A DNA stretch of 57,103 nt, taken from contig NZ_BBXA01000018.1 of NCBI RefSeq assembly GCF_001014975.1, positions 1 through 57,103 of the forward strand, in the 5' to 3' direction. This document shows positions 8,570 to 18,957 of this stretch, in pieces. Positions within the stretch are counted from its first letter, which is position 1. Each line of letters starts with the position of its first letter. The translations under genes were made by a program, and so were the position numbers. Below the pieces are notes generated by a model, which worked only from the letters and a program-made list of their open reading frames with translations, made no database searches and was not told the DNA's origin. The DNA comes from Novosphingobium sp. MD-1. Lineage in GTDB: Bacteria; Pseudomonadota; Alphaproteobacteria; Sphingomonadales; Sphingomonadaceae.

Positions 8570-8730
8570 ATCTGCCCCGATGCGTGGACGCTCATCTTCG
8601 CGATCGTGATCGCGAAGAACAGCACCGCCAGCGCGCCAAGGATCAGGCCCAGCACCTTGCTGCGGGCACGCTGCCGCGCACGATAGGCTTCGCTTTCGGC
8701 GGGACTCAGGTGATCGTCGTTGGGGTTCAT
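8566..8730 (-). CDS. Small membrane protein between ctaB and ctaG
   Basis: A 54-aa gene too short for most gene callers. Its ATG overlaps the ctaB stop (ATGA) and its stop overlaps the ctaG GTG start (GTGA), so the three are tightly coupled. The protein has a polar start ([20 protein letters not shown]), one hydrophobic helix (about 25-45) and a short tail with a Met-rich end. A small single-helix protein in this place, sometimes called CoxF-like, is common in alphaproteobacterial cta operons. Its role in assembly is inferred from position only. Confidence 0.75.
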   Translation of the reverse strand: MNPNDDHLSPAESEAYRARQRARSKVLGLILGALAVLFFAITIAKMSVHASGQM

Positions 8731-9644
8731 GCTTGCCAGCCTTGCACCGTGGCGATGCGATCGGCAACCAGCATCGCAAAAAGCACGAAGAGATAGAGCA
8801 CTGAATAGCCGAACAGGCGCTTTTCGGGTTTCATGCCATCGTCCGGCACGCTGGTGCGCAGGCCGACGCGGACCGAGAGCGCCACGAACACCAGCCCCAG
8901 CACCAGCGCCGACAGACCATAGACCAGCCCCGTGCCGCCGATGAACCATGGCACCAGCGTCAGCGGCAGCAGGAACACGGCATAGGCCAGGATCTGGCGG
9001 CGCGTGGCCTTTTCGCCCGCCACCACCGGCATCATCGGAATGCCGACCTTGGCGTAGTCCGTCTGCACGAACAGCGCGAGCGCCCAGAAATGCGGCGGCG
9101 TCCAGAAGAAGATGATCAGGAACAGCAGCACCGGCATCAGCGTGACATGGCCCGTGACCGCCACCCAGCCGATCAGCGGCGGAAAGGCCCCCGCCCCGCC
9201 GCCGATGACGATGTTCTGCGGCGTGCGCGGCTTGAGCCAGACGGTGTAGATCCACGCATAGTAGAAGATCGACACCGCCAGGATCGCCGCCGCCAGCCAG
9301 CCGTTGGCCAGCCCCATGACCATGACCGAGGCACCGGCCAGCGCAAAGCCGAAATCGCGCGCGGATTCGCGATCCATGCGCCCGGCCGGCAAAGGCCGTT
9401 CGCGCGTGCGCTTCATCCCCGCGTCGATATCCGCTTCCCACCACTGGTTGAGCGCGGCGGCCCCGCCCGCGCCCACGGCGATGCACAGGATCGCGGTGAA
9501 ACCCAGCACGGGATGGATGTCACCCGGCGCGGCGAGCAGGCCGCACAGGCCGGTGAATATCACCAGCGTCATCACGCGCGGCTTGGTCAGCGCGAAGAAA
9601 TCCCGCCAGTCGGCAGGCAGCGTCAGGGTCTTGGCGGCATCCAT
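8727..9644 (-). CDS. ctaB: Protoheme IX farnesyltransferase (heme O synthase)
   Basis: UbiA-family prenyltransferase that adds a farnesyl group to heme b to give heme O, the precursor of heme A for the aa3 oxidase. 305 aa, with about nine membrane helices. The first Asp-rich site reads [24 protein letters not shown] (the DxxxDxxM region), and [14 protein letters not shown] is the N-terminal signature. The second polar loop is [16 protein letters not shown]. Start ATG 9644, [13 protein letters not shown]; longer frames lack similarity. It heads the run ctaB, small ORF, ctaG, ctaE. Confidence 0.95.
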   Translation of the reverse strand: MDAAKTLTLPADWRDFFALTKPRVMTLVIFTGLCGLLAAPGDIHPVLGFTAILCIAVGAGGAAALNQWWEADIDAGMKRTRERPLPAGRMDRESARDFGFALAGASVMVMGLANGWLAAAILAVSIFYYAWIYTVWLKPRTPQNIVIGGGAGAFPPLIGWVAVTGHVTLMPVLLFLIIFFWTPPHFWALALFVQTDYAKVGIPMMPVVAGEKATRRQILAYAVFLLPLTLVPWFIGGTGLVYGLSALVLGLVFVALSVRVGLRTSVPDDGMKPEKRLFGYSVLYLFVLFAMLVADRIATVQGWQA

Positions 9645-9711
9645 CGTGCGCGCGCTATAGTCCCGCGCGCGCGGAAGGGAAAGCGGGTGAGAACAATGCG
9701 CCACCCGCGCG

Positions 9712-10623
9712 TCAGCGCGGTGGCTTGCAGGGCTTGCCGTCGTACTCCAGGCGGTTGCGGGCATAGACCGCCCCATTCCAGCGGATCACCGGAAAGCAGA
9801 AGCCGGGGCCGCCGACCTCGATGTCCGGCCAGCCACCGACCCCACGGGCCGCCTTGAAATCGGGGATGCCGACCTCGTTCGCCATCAGCTTCCAGCCGCC
9901 GTTCGCCTGCCCGGCCACGATCCAGAAGGCGGCCCCGGTATTGCCATAGCAGAACAGCCCGCCTTCCACGATCACCGCATCGGGGTGGCCATCGCCGTTG
10001 AGATCGCGGCGCTGGTCGATCCGGCCGGGTTCGTAGGTCGCACCATCGTCGTTGCCATCGTTGCAGCCGCTTTCCCAGCGCCCGTGCACCTGCCGGAAGC
10101 CGGCGGCGGCGAAGATCGCGGCGTCGCCGGTCACCGGACCGCGCGGTGCCGCCTGAGGCCGGGGCGGCGCTCCGGCGGTGACCGTCTCGGCCGGACGATA
10201 GACCGTGCCATCGAAGCGCAGTTGCCCGGTCCGCCCGCCACTGGTGGTGGACAGCACGAACCAGCCGCCGAATGCGGTGCCGGTGGTGGCAACGGTGCCC
10301 TGCCCTTCCAGAATGCGGCGCCACCGGCCATCCGGCGCCTGCGTGGCGATCGCGTACCAGCGCCCGTCGGGCTTGTAGCAAGGGCCGGCATCGATGAAGA
10401 GCGCTTCCTTGCGCCCGTCGGCGTTCATGTCGACAAAGGTGATGCGCGGACTGGCGGCCGCGCCGCAGCGGTTGGTCGGGTGATCGCCGTTCGCGCTGAT
10501 CGGAAATCCGCCGGCGGCATAGAGCTGCATCGCTTCCGCCCGCGCCATCGCCGCGCGGGCGGGCGCGGAAAAGGCCAGCCCCATCGCGAGAACGCTTGCC
10601 ACCGCATACCCGATCCGCCGCAT
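9712..10623 (-). CDS. Exported protein with two Asp-rich FG-GAP-like loops
   Basis: Not assigned to a named family. 303 aa from ATG 10623, with a signal peptide ending in APARA. Two related halves each hold an Asp-rich loop, [11 protein letters not shown] and [11 protein letters not shown], which look like the DxNxDG calcium loops of FG-GAP, VCBS or dockerin-type repeats. Several cysteines (for example [16 protein letters not shown] and LFCYGNTG) may form disulfides in the periplasm. It sits between the ctaD terminator and ctaB, so it interrupts the oxidase cluster. An internal duplication is suggested by the repeated layout but not proven. Confidence 0.7.
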   Translation of the reverse strand: MRRIGYAVASVLAMGLAFSAPARAAMARAEAMQLYAAGGFPISANGDHPTNRCGAAASPRITFVDMNADGRKEALFIDAGPCYKPDGRWYAIATQAPDGRWRRILEGQGTVATTGTAFGGWFVLSTTSGGRTGQLRFDGTVYRPAETVTAGAPPRPQAAPRGPVTGDAAIFAAAGFRQVHGRWESGCNDGNDDGATYEPGRIDQRRDLNGDGHPDAVIVEGGLFCYGNTGAAFWIVAGQANGGWKLMANEVGIPDFKAARGVGGWPDIEVGGPGFCFPVIRWNGAVYARNRLEYDGKPCKPPR

Positions 10624-10683
10624 CGCCTTGCCCCCGACTGCTGCAACGAAAGTTATAATCCCACGCCGCGTGAAAAAGGCCAG

Positions 10684-10723
10684 CGCAAAAGAAAAGAGGC
10701 CCCGGATCGCTCCGGAGCCTCTT
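10684..10723 (-). terminator. Rho-independent terminator after ctaD
   Basis: In the direction of ctaD transcription the sequence forms a stem AAGAGGC/GCCTCTT, one mismatch, then CCGG/CCGG around a 6-nt loop, followed by TTCTTTT. It lies 26 nt past the ctaD stop. It should end the ctaC-ctaD message before the exported protein gene. Confidence 0.8.
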
Positions 10724-10748
10724 GTCATGGTTCAGGCGAAACCGCCGA

Positions 10749-12440
10749 TCAGTGCGCCGCCTTGGCGTCGATCACCGGCAGGGTTTCGAACTGGTGGAAC
10801 GGCGGCGGGCTGGACAGGGTCCATTCCAGCGTCGTCGCGCCTTCGCCCCAGTAGTTGGCTTCGGCCTTCTTGCCAGCCAGGAAGGCGTAGGCGATGTTGA
10901 TCAGGAAGATCACGATGCTGACCGACATGATCATGTAGCCGTCGGTGGCGACCTTGTTCCAGTGTTCGAACGCCGGAGCATAGTCGGGGTAGCGACGCGG
11001 CATGCCGTTCGCGCCCAGGAAGTGCATCGGGAAGAAGATCAGGTTCACGCCGACGAAGAACACCCAGAACTGCAGGTGCGCCAGGAATTCGGAGTGCATC
11101 CGGCCGCTCATCTTCGGGAACCAGTAATAGAACCCGGCGAAGAGCGACGTGACCGCGCCCAGCGACAGCACGTAGTGGAAGTGCGCCACCACGTAGTAGG
11201 TATCCTGGAGGTTATCGTCGATGCCGCCGTTGGCCAGCACCACGCCGGTCACGCCGCCCAGGGTGAACAGGAAGATGAAGCCGATCGCCCAGACCATCGG
11301 CGACTTGAATTCGAGGCTGCCGCCCCACATCGTCGCGATCCACGAGAAGATCTTGATGCCGGTCGGCACCGCGATGACCATGGTCGCCGCGGTGAAGTAC
11401 ATCTTCGTGTTCACGTCGAGGCCGGTGGTGTACATGTGGTGCGCCCACACGATGAAGCCGACAACGCCGATCGCGACCATGGCGTAAGCCATGCCGAGAT
11501 AGCCGAACACCGGCTTCTTCGAGAAGGTCGAGATGATCTGGCTGATGATGCCGAAGCCCGGCAGGATCATGATGTACACTTCGGGGTGGCCGAAGAACCA
11601 GAACAGGTGCTGGTACAGGATCGGATCACCACCGCCGGCGGGATCGAAGAACGTCGTGCCGAAGTTGCGGTCCGTCAGCAGCATGGTGATCGCGGCGGCG
11701 AGAACCGGCAGCGACAGCAGCAGCAGGAACGCGGTGACCAGCACCGACCACACGAACAGCGGCATCTTGTGCAGGGTCATGCCCGGCGCGCGCATGTTGA
11801 AGATGGTGGTGATGAAGTTGATCGCGCCCAGAATCGAACCCGCGCCCGCAAGGTGCAGCGAGAAGATCGCGAAATCGACGGCCGGCCCGACAGAGCCCGA
11901 GGTCGAGAGCGGGGCATAGACCGTCCATCCGGTGCCCGCGCCGTTACCCACGCCGCCCGGCACGAAGGCCGAGAACATCAGCGAGCAGAAACCGACGAAG
12001 GTCAGCCAGAACGAGATGTTGTTCATGCGCGGGAAGGCCATGTCCGGCGCGCCGATCATGATCGGAACGAACCAGTTGCCGAAGCCGCCGATGATCGCCG
12101 GCATGACCATGAAGAACACCATGATCAGGCCGTGCGCGGTGATCAGCACGTTCCACAGGTGGAGCTGCTGGTCGAAGCTGGGATTCTTTTCGCCCAGGAA
12201 GCTGGCGACGGCGCCGAGATACTGGATGCCCGGCTGGGCCAGTTCGGCGCGCATGATGCCCGACACGGCGCCGCCTACGATGCCCGCGAAGATCGCGAAG
12301 ATCAGGTAGAGCGTGCCGATGTCCTTGTGGTTGGTGGACATGAACCAGCGAGCGAAGAAGCTCGGCTTGTGATCGTGATCGTGCGCATCGTGGTGGTGAT
12401 GCGCATCGAACCCTTCGTGGTCTGCGGGAATGGTGGCCAT
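10749..12440 (-). CDS. ctaD: Cytochrome c oxidase subunit I
   Basis: Catalytic subunit of the aa3-type heme-copper oxidase. 563 aa with twelve predicted helices. Visible landmarks are [16 protein letters not shown] (heme a ligand His), [15 protein letters not shown] (CuB His, the cross-linked Tyr and the D-channel Glu), the AHHMYTTG pair of CuB histidines, and [14 protein letters not shown] (heme ligands). The first 25 residues are His-rich ([11 protein letters not shown]), an unusual N-terminal tail that might bind metal. ctaC lies 22 nt upstream and a strong terminator follows. Confidence 0.98.
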   Translation of the reverse strand: MATIPADHEGFDAHHHHDAHDHDHKPSFFARWFMSTNHKDIGTLYLIFAIFAGIVGGAVSGIMRAELAQPGIQYLGAVASFLGEKNPSFDQQLHLWNVLITAHGLIMVFFMVMPAIIGGFGNWFVPIMIGAPDMAFPRMNNISFWLTFVGFCSLMFSAFVPGGVGNGAGTGWTVYAPLSTSGSVGPAVDFAIFSLHLAGAGSILGAINFITTIFNMRAPGMTLHKMPLFVWSVLVTAFLLLLSLPVLAAAITMLLTDRNFGTTFFDPAGGGDPILYQHLFWFFGHPEVYIMILPGFGIISQIISTFSKKPVFGYLGMAYAMVAIGVVGFIVWAHHMYTTGLDVNTKMYFTAATMVIAVPTGIKIFSWIATMWGGSLEFKSPMVWAIGFIFLFTLGGVTGVVLANGGIDDNLQDTYYVVAHFHYVLSLGAVTSLFAGFYYWFPKMSGRMHSEFLAHLQFWVFFVGVNLIFFPMHFLGANGMPRRYPDYAPAFEHWNKVATDGYMIMSVSIVIFLINIAYAFLAGKKAEANYWGEGATTLEWTLSSPPPFHQFETLPVIDAKAAH

Positions 12441-12462
12441 GACGGTCTACCCCTTTCCTGAA

Positions 12463-13500
12463 TTACGCGGCCGGCGACGCGGAAGCGTCGGCAGCGGGAG
12501 CGGACGCATCCGCGGCGGGAGCGGCGGCGGCCGGAGCGGCGGCGGGCGCCGCTTCCTTCGGACCGACGGTGCCGCCCTGAGCCTTCACCCAGGCTTCGAA
12601 CTGCGGCCGGCTGACGGCTTCGACCACGATCGGCATGTAGCCGTGGCGAACGCCGCAGAGTTCGGAACACTGGCCGTAGTACACGCCCGGTTCCTTGATG
12701 AAGAGTTCCTTCTCGTTGATCCGGCCCGGCACCGCGTCCAGCTTGAACCACAGCGAGGGCACGGCGAACGAGTGGATCACGTCGGCGCCCACCGTCTGCA
12801 TGCGGATCGGTTCGCCATAGGGCACGACCATGCGCGCATCGGCACCAAGCTGCGGCGGCTCGCCACGCTTCAGCGCTTCCTCGTCCGGCAGCATGTTCGA
12901 GATCACTTCGAAGCCGCCGTTATCGGGATAGGTATAGCCCCAGTACCACTGGTAGCCCGTGGCCTTGACCGTGAGCGCGTTCTTCGGCGCCGGCGTGTAC
13001 TGCGCGGCGAGAAGGCGGATCGACGGCACGGCGATGACCACCAGGATGAGCACCGGCAGCAGGGTCCAGATCACTTCGATCAGCGTGTTGTGGCTGGTCT
13101 TCGACGCGACCGGATTGGCGCCGCGGCGGAAGCGCGCCATCACGAACAGCAGCAGCACCAGCACGAAGAGGGTGATCACGGTGATGATCGGCATCAGCAC
13201 GTAATCGTACATGCGCAGCGCCTGCTGGCCCGTGATCGAATACTGGTCCTGGAAGGACAGCGCGCCGGCAACTGGCTGGCCCTTGCCCGGCGTGGGCTTG
13301 GCCGGAACGTAGCTGCTCTTTTCGGCACCGGCGTCGGCCTTGGCGGCCGGCTGGACGGCATCGGCGGCGGGCGCCGTGGCGGCCGCGACAGGCGCGGCGG
13401 CAGGCGCCGCCATGACCTGCGGGGCGAACGCCAGCGCCGCTGCGACGCCAAGGGCCCGGATCGCTTTGCCCATGGCCTGGGCTGTATCGGCTAGACTCAT
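12463..13500 (-). CDS. ctaC: Cytochrome c oxidase subunit II
   Basis: CuA-bearing subunit that accepts electrons from cytochrome c. 345 aa: a signal peptide, a long Ala/Pro-rich periplasmic linker (about 32-80), two membrane helices (about 100-120 and 140-165), then the cupredoxin domain. The CuA site is GQCSELCGVRHGYMPI, with the upstream His in ADVIHSFAVP. The aromatic electron-entry patch YQWYWGYTYP is intact. The C-terminus is a repetitive Ala/Pro tail of about 35 residues. It is first in ctaC-ctaD. Confidence 0.97.
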   Translation of the reverse strand: MSLADTAQAMGKAIRALGVAAALAFAPQVMAAPAAAPVAAATAPAADAVQPAAKADAGAEKSSYVPAKPTPGKGQPVAGALSFQDQYSITGQQALRMYDYVLMPIITVITLFVLVLLLFVMARFRRGANPVASKTSHNTLIEVIWTLLPVLILVVIAVPSIRLLAAQYTPAPKNALTVKATGYQWYWGYTYPDNGGFEVISNMLPDEEALKRGEPPQLGADARMVVPYGEPIRMQTVGADVIHSFAVPSLWFKLDAVPGRINEKELFIKEPGVYYGQCSELCGVRHGYMPIVVEAVSRPQFEAWVKAQGGTVGPKEAAPAAAPAAAAPAADASAPAADASASPAA

Positions 13501-13580
13501 CGTCGAAAGTTCCGCTTCCCTGTGTACGCCCCGCCCTTGACCTAAGGACCAAAGCGTATCCCCTCTAATCGCCCCAAGTA

Positions 13581-13593
13581 GGACAATTTGTCC
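13581..13593. promoter_or_regulatory. Candidate operator palindrome, ctaC/pyrE intergenic
   Basis: A perfect 6-1-6 inverted repeat, GGACAA-T-TTGTCC, sits in the 295-bp divergent region between ctaC and pyrE, 81 bp from the ctaC start. It resembles a dimeric repressor or activator site. No regulator can be named from the sequence. Confidence 0.35.
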
Positions 13594-13795
13594 CGCCTAT
13601 ACGCGGCACCTCACCATCCCTCAAGCGCCTAGACCCATATTTTTCCGACGGCCCGGCCAGCGCCGCTTTGCCATGCGAAAATGCTTGCCGCGCGGGCGCG
13701 CGCGGGCCATTTGCGCGGTTCGCCGTTCCACGGCTTGCGGGCCGGCGGTACAGGCGACCAACAAGGCCGAATCCGGCATCATCGTGCGAGGCATC

Positions 13796-14380
13796 ATGCA
13801 GGAAGAAGACGTCCTTTCCGAATTCCGGGCCAGCCAGGCCCTGCTCGAAGGCCACTTCCTGCTCTCCTCGGGCCGGCACAGCGCCTTCTATCTTCAATGC
13901 GCGCGCGTGCTGATGGACCCGATGCGGGCCGCGCGCCTGGCCACCGCCACCGCGCAGAAGCTGCCGCGCGACTTGCGCCAGCAGATCCAGAAGGTCGTCT
14001 CCCCCGCGATGGGCGGCGTGATCATCGGCCATGAAATGGGCCGCGCGCTGGGCGTGGAGGCGCTGTTCGTGGAACGCCCCACCGGCACGTTCGAGCTGCG
14101 GCGCGGCTTCACGCTGCAGCCGGGCGAAAAGGTGCTGATGGTGGAGGACGTAGTGACCACCGGCCTTTCCAGCCGCGAGGCGATCAAGGCGATCGAAGCG
14201 GCCGGGGGCGAAGTGATCGCTGCTGCCGCGCTGGTCGACCGGTCGGCCGGGGCGGTCGATCTGGGCGTGCCGTTCTTCCCGCTGGTGGCGCTGAACTTCC
14301 CGACTTACGCGCCCGACGAACTGCCGCCCGAACTGGCCGCGACTCCGGCGGTCAAGCCGGGCAGCCGGGCGCAGCCCTGA
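13796..14380 (+). CDS. pyrE: Orotate phosphoribosyltransferase
   Basis: Transfers phosphoribose from PRPP to orotate to give OMP in de novo pyrimidine synthesis. 194 aa from ATG 13796 ([10 protein letters not shown]); upstream in-frame codons are arginine-rich and unconvincing. The PRPP-binding loop is [14 protein letters not shown] (about 120-133), FLLSSGRHS marks the N-terminal substrate region, and [12 protein letters not shown] follows. It begins a plus-strand run in which nearly every gene touches the next; pdxJ starts on its stop codon (TGATG). Confidence 0.94.
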   Translation: MQEEDVLSEFRASQALLEGHFLLSSGRHSAFYLQCARVLMDPMRAARLATATAQKLPRDLRQQIQKVVSPAMGGVIIGHEMGRALGVEALFVERPTGTFELRRGFTLQPGEKVLMVEDVVTTGLSSREAIKAIEAAGGEVIAAAALVDRSAGAVDLGVPFFPLVALNFPTYAPDELPPELAATPAVKPGSRAQP

Positions 14381-15138
14381 TGGCCGGGGCAGCGGCCAAC
14401 GCGGCGCTCACGCCGGGCCGGCTGCGGCTGGGCGTCAACATCGATCACGTCGCCACGATCCGCAACGCGCGCGGCGGCGATCATCCCGACCCGGTGCGCG
14501 CGGCGGAAATCGTCGCGGCGGTGGGCGGCGACGGCATCACCGCGCACTTGCGCGAGGACCGGCGCCACATTCGCGACGAGGACCTCGCCCGCATCCAGGC
14601 CGCCACCGACCTGCCGCTGAACCTGGAAATGGCGGCGACCGAGGAAATGCTGGAAATCGCACTGCGCCACCGCCCGCACGCGGCCTGCATCGTGCCCGAA
14701 CGGCGCGAGGAGCGGACGACCGAGGGCGGGCTGGACGCCGCCGGCCAGCACAACCGCCTCGCCCCGATCGTCGCGCGCCTGTCCGACGCGGGGATTCGCG
14801 TCAGCCTGTTCATCGCGCCCGAAGCGCGGCAGATCGAGGCGGCGATCCGGCTGGGCGCCCCGGTGGTGGAACTGCACACCGGCGAATACGCCCATGCGAC
14901 AGGCGAAACGCGCGCGATCGAACTTAAGCGAATCGCCGACATGGCCGCGCTGGCGGCGCGCAACGGCATCGAACCGCACGCCGGGCACGGGCTGACTTAC
15001 GAAAACGTCCAGCCGGTCGCGGCGATTCCCCAGCTCGCCGAACTCAACATCGGGCACTACCTGATCGGCGAGGCGATCTTCGTCGGGCTGGAAAACGCGG
15101 TGCGCCGGATGCGCGACCTGATGGACGAAGCGCGGTGA
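14380..15138 (+). CDS. pdxJ: Pyridoxine 5'-phosphate synthase
   Basis: Condenses 3-amino-1-hydroxyacetone phosphate with 1-deoxyxylulose 5-phosphate to make pyridoxine phosphate. 252 aa TIM-barrel protein. Signatures include [17 protein letters not shown] at the N-terminus, [38 protein letters not shown] and the C-terminal phosphate loop [15 protein letters not shown]. The ATG at 14380 overlaps the pyrE stop by one base. The pyrE-pdxJ-acpS-lepB order is widespread in alphaproteobacteria. Confidence 0.97.
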   Translation: MAGAAANAALTPGRLRLGVNIDHVATIRNARGGDHPDPVRAAEIVAAVGGDGITAHLREDRRHIRDEDLARIQAATDLPLNLEMAATEEMLEIALRHRPHAACIVPERREERTTEGGLDAAGQHNRLAPIVARLSDAGIRVSLFIAPEARQIEAAIRLGAPVVELHTGEYAHATGETRAIELKRIADMAALAARNGIEPHAGHGLTYENVQPVAAIPQLAELNIGHYLIGEAIFVGLENAVRRMRDLMDEAR

Positions 15139-15392
15139 ACGAGAGAGCCAAAAGCGTGCGGAGATCATGGCGCCAATCGAGAATTTTCGTCATCTATCTG
15201 TTCCCAGCGGCTATCTTGCTGATTTCGGCCATTAACATTTGGACCGACCATCAGGAGGGCCGGCCATTCAATCCGACGCACCTCTACGCCTTAGTTGGAT
15301 TTATCGCGTTTGACGGCGTGCTGTTCGGCTTCATGTGGATCATCTACCGGTTGGTCCTAGGCGTTGTGTCCAGCGGGAACGAAAAGCTCTGA
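15135..15392 (+). CDS. Small two-helix membrane protein
   Basis: An unrecognised 85-aa protein starting with GTG at 15135, which overlaps the pdxJ stop (GTGA), and ending 1 nt before the acpS ATG. It has a basic start, a hydrophobic segment at about 18-34 and another at about 50-75, so it should be an inner-membrane hairpin. Codon use is visibly richer in A and T than in pdxJ or acpS (for example attttcgtcatctatctg), suggesting later insertion or a young gene. No function can be assigned. Confidence 0.7.
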   Translation: MNERAKSVRRSWRQSRIFVIYLFPAAILLISAINIWTDHQEGRPFNPTHLYALVGFIAFDGVLFGFMWIIYRLVLGVVSSGNEKL

Positions 15393-15393
15393 T

Positions 15394-15828
15394 ATGATCA
15401 TCGGCATGGGCTCCGACCTCTGCAACATCGAGCGCATCCAGGCATCGCTGGACCGTTTCGGCGCACGATTCGAGGCCCGCGTCTTCACCGACGTGGAAAT
15501 GGCCAAGGCCAACCGCCGTCCCTTCACCCGCGCCGGCACGCTGGCCAAGCGCTTCGCCGCCAAGGAAGCCTTCTCCAAGGCGGTGGGCACCGGGTTCAAG
15601 GCCGGGGTCTTCATGAAGGACATCGGCGTGGTCAACGCCTCCTCCGGCGCGCCGACGCTGGCGCTGACCGGCGGCGCGGCGGCGCGGCTGGCCAGGATCA
15701 CGCCCGCCGGGTACGAGGCGGTGATCCACCTGACGCTGACCGACGATCATCCCTGGGCGCAGGCCTTCGTGGTGATCGAGGCCCGCCCGCTCCGCCCCGA
15801 CGCCCCCAGCGCGCAAGGTGACGCTTGA
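15394..15828 (+). CDS. acpS: Holo-[acyl-carrier-protein] synthase
   Basis: Transfers 4'-phosphopantetheine from CoA to apo-ACP, activating fatty acid synthesis. 144 aa from ATG 15394; the first residues [15 protein letters not shown] hold the metal-binding Asp (D8). The second signature, [17 protein letters not shown], holds the other magnesium and CoA residues. The C-terminal core is intact ([21 protein letters not shown]), and a short Pro-rich tail is added. Its stop overlaps the TTG start of lepB. Confidence 0.96.
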   Translation: MIIGMGSDLCNIERIQASLDRFGARFEARVFTDVEMAKANRRPFTRAGTLAKRFAAKEAFSKAVGTGFKAGVFMKDIGVVNASSGAPTLALTGGAAARLARITPAGYEAVIHLTLTDDHPWAQAFVVIEARPLRPDAPSAQGDA

Positions 15829-16739
15829 ACGAAACGACCGAATCCGGACCGGACCTGCCTGAAACGTCCGCTGTTCCCGCAGCCGAAGCGAAGCCGGCCG
15901 CCGCGGACGACACGCAGGGCGTCAACTGGCTGCTGGAATTGCGCGGGCTGGCGCTGATGCTGCTGGCCGTGGTGGGCTTTCACAGCCTGATCGCCAAGCC
16001 GTTCTACATCCCCTCGATCTCGATGATGCCCAACCTGCTGGTGGGCGACCGGCTGGTGGTGAGCAAGTATCCCTATGGCTGGTCGTGGGTCTCCGCCAGC
16101 TTCCACATCCTGCCGCGCGGGATGACGCGCATCCTGCCGCGCACGCCCGCTTATGGCGACATCGTGATCGTGGTGCCACCCGATCGCGACGAGGACTACA
16201 TCAAGCGCGTGGTGGCGCTGCCGGGCGATCGCATCGCGGTGGTGAACGGGCAGATCATCCTGAACGGCAAGCCCGTGCCGCAGCAGGTCGAACCGCCGCT
16301 GGAGCTGCCGGTCGACCTCAACCAGCCGTGCGATCCCGACGATTTCCCCGGCCTGCGTTATCGCGCGAACGACGGGCGCTGGTATTGCGAACTGCCGATC
16401 CTGCGCGAAACGCTGCCCAATGGCGCGACCTATCGCGTGATCGATCACCGTCAGCAGCCGCTGGACAACTACGCCGAAGTGAAGGTGCCGCAGGGTTACG
16501 TTTTCCTGATGGGCGACAACCGCGACCATTCCGCCGACAGCCGCGCGCCGATCGAGGAAAAGGGTCTGGGCGGCCCCGTCCCGCTGGCCGACGTGGGCGG
16601 GCGCGCCGAATTCCTCACCTTCTCGCTCGATGGCAGCGAGGGGTGGAACCCGCTGTCGTGGTGGCGCGCCTTGCGCGAAGGGCGCGCCTGGACCAGTCTG
16701 CGCCCCGAAATCGCGAAGACGGCGCAGAAGGACCGATAG
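15825..16739 (+). CDS. lepB: Signal peptidase I
   Basis: Membrane-bound serine protease that removes signal peptides from exported preproteins. 304 aa from TTG 15825, which overlaps the acpS stop (TTGA). An acidic cytoplasmic tail precedes one membrane helix (about 38-56). The catalytic serine is S66 in IPSISMMP and the general-base lysine is K127 in [14 protein letters not shown]. Box E is [11 protein letters not shown]. An insertion of about 60 residues between boxes D and E is typical of the longer proteobacterial enzymes. rnc and era, which often follow lepB, are not here. Confidence 0.96.
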   Translation: MNETTESGPDLPETSAVPAAEAKPAAADDTQGVNWLLELRGLALMLLAVVGFHSLIAKPFYIPSISMMPNLLVGDRLVVSKYPYGWSWVSASFHILPRGMTRILPRTPAYGDIVIVVPPDRDEDYIKRVVALPGDRIAVVNGQIILNGKPVPQQVEPPLELPVDLNQPCDPDDFPGLRYRANDGRWYCELPILRETLPNGATYRVIDHRQQPLDNYAEVKVPQGYVFLMGDNRDHSADSRAPIEEKGLGGPVPLADVGGRAEFLTFSLDGSEGWNPLSWWRALREGRAWTSLRPEIAKTAQKDR

Positions 16740-16742
16740 ACC

Positions 16743-17816
16743 ATGGCCGAGGGTGACGAAAAAGGACGGTCCGGCCCGACCGACATCCGCGACGATCTGG
16801 TGCGGAGCGAAGCGAAGAAAGCCTTCGTCTGGCTGGGCGTGGCCGCGCTGCTGGCGCTGGCGGTCTATCTGGCGCAACCGCTGCTGGTGATATTCGGCGG
16901 CGTGGTTTTCGCCGCGATGATCGACGGTGGGCAGCGGCTGCTAAGCCGCGTACTGCCGATCCGCCGGGGCTTTCGCATCCTGATCGTGCTGCTGGCGGCG
17001 CTGGCCTTCCTGATCTGGCTGGTGATGTTCGCCGGTAGCCAGATCGCCGCGCAGGCCGCGCAGATGCCCGCGGTGATCGAAACGCAGACCGCGCGCGTGC
17101 TGGCCTGGGGCCATGCCCACGGCATCTCGGTGAACCAGGCCGACTTCTCCAACGTTGCCGAGAAGCTGATCGGCGGCGTCGGCCCCGTCACCCGCGCGCT
17201 GGGCGGCATCTTCGGCGGCTTCGGCACCGCGTTCCTGATCATGATCCTGGGCATCTATTTCGTGCTGGAGCCGGACCTCTACCGGCGCGGCATCGCCTGG
17301 ATGCTGCCCGAGGGAAGCCGCGAACATTTCCACGGCACTGCCCATCGCATGGGCAAGGCGCTGCGGATGCTGCTGTTCGGGCGGCTGATCGGCATGGCGG
17401 TGGAAGGCGTGGCGACCTGGGCGTTGCTCGCGCTTTATGGCGTGCCGATGGCCGCGCTGCTGGGGCTGCTCACCGGCCTGCTCGCCGCGCTGCCCAACAT
17501 CGGCGCGCCGATCTCGGGCATCCTGATGGTGCTGGTCGGTTTTTCGGGTGGCACCGACATGGGCATCTTCTGCATCATCGTCTATGTCGTGGTGCAGACG
17601 GTGGACGGCAATATTATCGTGCCGATGGTGGCGAAGAAGACGGCCGACCTTGCCCCCGCGCTGGTGCTGGGCGCGCAGTTGATCTTCGGCGTGATGTTCG
17701 GCCTGCTGGGCCTGCTGCTCGCGGATCCGATCGTGGCCATGCTGAAGATCGCGCTGGAACGGCAAGCCGAACGCAACGGCCGCCCTTCTGTCGGCGGCTC
17801 CGGCGGGGAAGGCTGA
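16743..17816 (+). CDS. AI-2E family transporter
   Basis: A polytopic inner-membrane protein of 357 aa in the AI-2E/PerM family. Helices cluster at about 28-60 and 73-95 and throughout the C-terminal half. The diagnostic C-terminal stretch is VQTVDGNIIVPMV, then LAPALVLGAQLIFG and LGLLLADPIVAML. Members have been linked to export of signals or ions, including Na+/H+ exchange; the substrate here cannot be told. It starts 3 nt after lepB in the space where rnc would be expected. Confidence 0.88.
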   Translation: MAEGDEKGRSGPTDIRDDLVRSEAKKAFVWLGVAALLALAVYLAQPLLVIFGGVVFAAMIDGGQRLLSRVLPIRRGFRILIVLLAALAFLIWLVMFAGSQIAAQAAQMPAVIETQTARVLAWGHAHGISVNQADFSNVAEKLIGGVGPVTRALGGIFGGFGTAFLIMILGIYFVLEPDLYRRGIAWMLPEGSREHFHGTAHRMGKALRMLLFGRLIGMAVEGVATWALLALYGVPMAALLGLLTGLLAALPNIGAPISGILMVLVGFSGGTDMGIFCIIVYVVVQTVDGNIIVPMVAKKTADLAPALVLGAQLIFGVMFGLLGLLLADPIVAMLKIALERQAERNGRPSVGGSGGEG

Positions 17817-17829
17817 GAAGGTCTCCGAA

Positions 17830-18957
17830 ATGGCGCGCAAGTTCCTGTATCTCATCGCCGTTCTGGTTGTGCTGGTCATCGTGGCGCTGGCCGCCTTGCG
17901 CCTCTGGTCGCTGGAACTGACGCGGTTCGCCTTCGTGCCAAGGACCGGCTTCGAGCAGAAAGGGCCGCTGCCCGATGGAGCCTACAAGGCACCGGGCATG
18001 TGGTTTTCACGGCCCGGCATCGCCAACGATCCGGCGCAGCTCCGCCCGCAAGGCATGAAGGCCGAAGGCGACCGTTCGCGCGCGGTGGTGTTCTTCGTCC
18101 ATCCCACCAGCTATCTGGCACGCGATCACTGGAACGGATCGCTGGAGGACGCCGACGCAAACCGGCGCGCCGCTTCGTTCATCCGCGCCATGGGCAGCGC
18201 CTTCAATGGCGCCGCGCAAGTGTGGGCGCCGCGCTATCGCCAGGCGACGTTCGGCGCGTTCCTGACCGACAAGCCGGAAAGCGCGCAGGCGCTGGCGGTG
18301 GCCTATCAGGACGTGAAGGCCGCGTTCGCCAGCTTCCTGCAGCAAGTGCCGGCCGACGCCCCGATCATCCTAGCCGGCCACAGCCAGGGATCGCTGCACC
18401 TGATTCACCTGCTGCGCGACAGCGTGAAGGGCACGCCGATCCAGCAACGCCTGATCGCCGCTTACGCGATCGGCTGGCCGATCTCCGCCCGGCACGATCT
18501 GCCGGCTATGGGCCTGCCGGCCTGCGCCGGACCGGAAGACACCGGCTGCGCGATCAGCTGGGAAACCTTTGCCGAACCGGCGGAACCGGCGCTGGTGCTG
18601 GACGCCTTTCACGGCCGCACCGGGCTGGACGGGCAGCGCGTGGGCAACGAAGCCCCGCTCTGCACCAACCCGCTGACCGGCCGCATGGGCGGAAGCGCCC
18701 CGATCGCGGCCAATCTCGGCACGCTGCAGATGGACGAGGACCCGACCGGCGGGAAGCTGATCTCCGGCGCCGCGCCCGCGCGCTGCGACGAACGCGGGCT
18801 GCTGCTGATCGGCGATCCGCCAAGCGTCGGCCCTTATGTACTGCCGGGCAACAACTATCACGTCTATGACATCCCGCTGTTCTGGATGAACCTGCGCGCG
18901 GACGTGGCGCGGCGGACGGCGGCGTGGGAAAAGTCGCACTCGGTACCGACGCCATGA
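17830..18957 (+). CDS. DUF3089 alpha/beta-hydrolase-fold protein
   Basis: A 375-aa protein with one N-terminal membrane segment (about 5-25) and a lipase-like fold. The nucleophile elbow is AGHSQGS with S185, and FFVHPTSY near residue 88 is the DUF3089 signature, sitting where the oxyanion-hole strand would be. [20 protein letters not shown] spacing also fits (here [12 protein letters not shown]). It should be a membrane-anchored periplasmic esterase or lipase; the substrate is unknown. Its last codons overlap the ruvX ATG (ATGA). Confidence 0.85.
   Translation: MARKFLYLIAVLVVLVIVALAALRLWSLELTRFAFVPRTGFEQKGPLPDGAYKAPGMWFSRPGIANDPAQLRPQGMKAEGDRSRAVVFFVHPTSYLARDHWNGSLEDADANRRAASFIRAMGSAFNGAAQVWAPRYRQATFGAFLTDKPESAQALAVAYQDVKAAFASFLQQVPADAPIILAGHSQGSLHLIHLLRDSVKGTPIQQRLIAAYAIGWPISARHDLPAMGLPACAGPEDTGCAISWETFAEPAEPALVLDAFHGRTGLDGQRVGNEAPLCTNPLTGRMGGSAPIAANLGTLQMDEDPTGGKLISGAAPARCDERGLLLIGDPPSVGPYVLPGNNYHVYDIPLFWMNLRADVARRTAAWEKSHSVPTP

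Noticed and set aside
10749..12440. His-rich N-terminus of ctaD as a separate metal-binding domain
   Set aside because: It is only about 15 residues, with no Cys or repeated spacing; noted as a tail in the gene entry.
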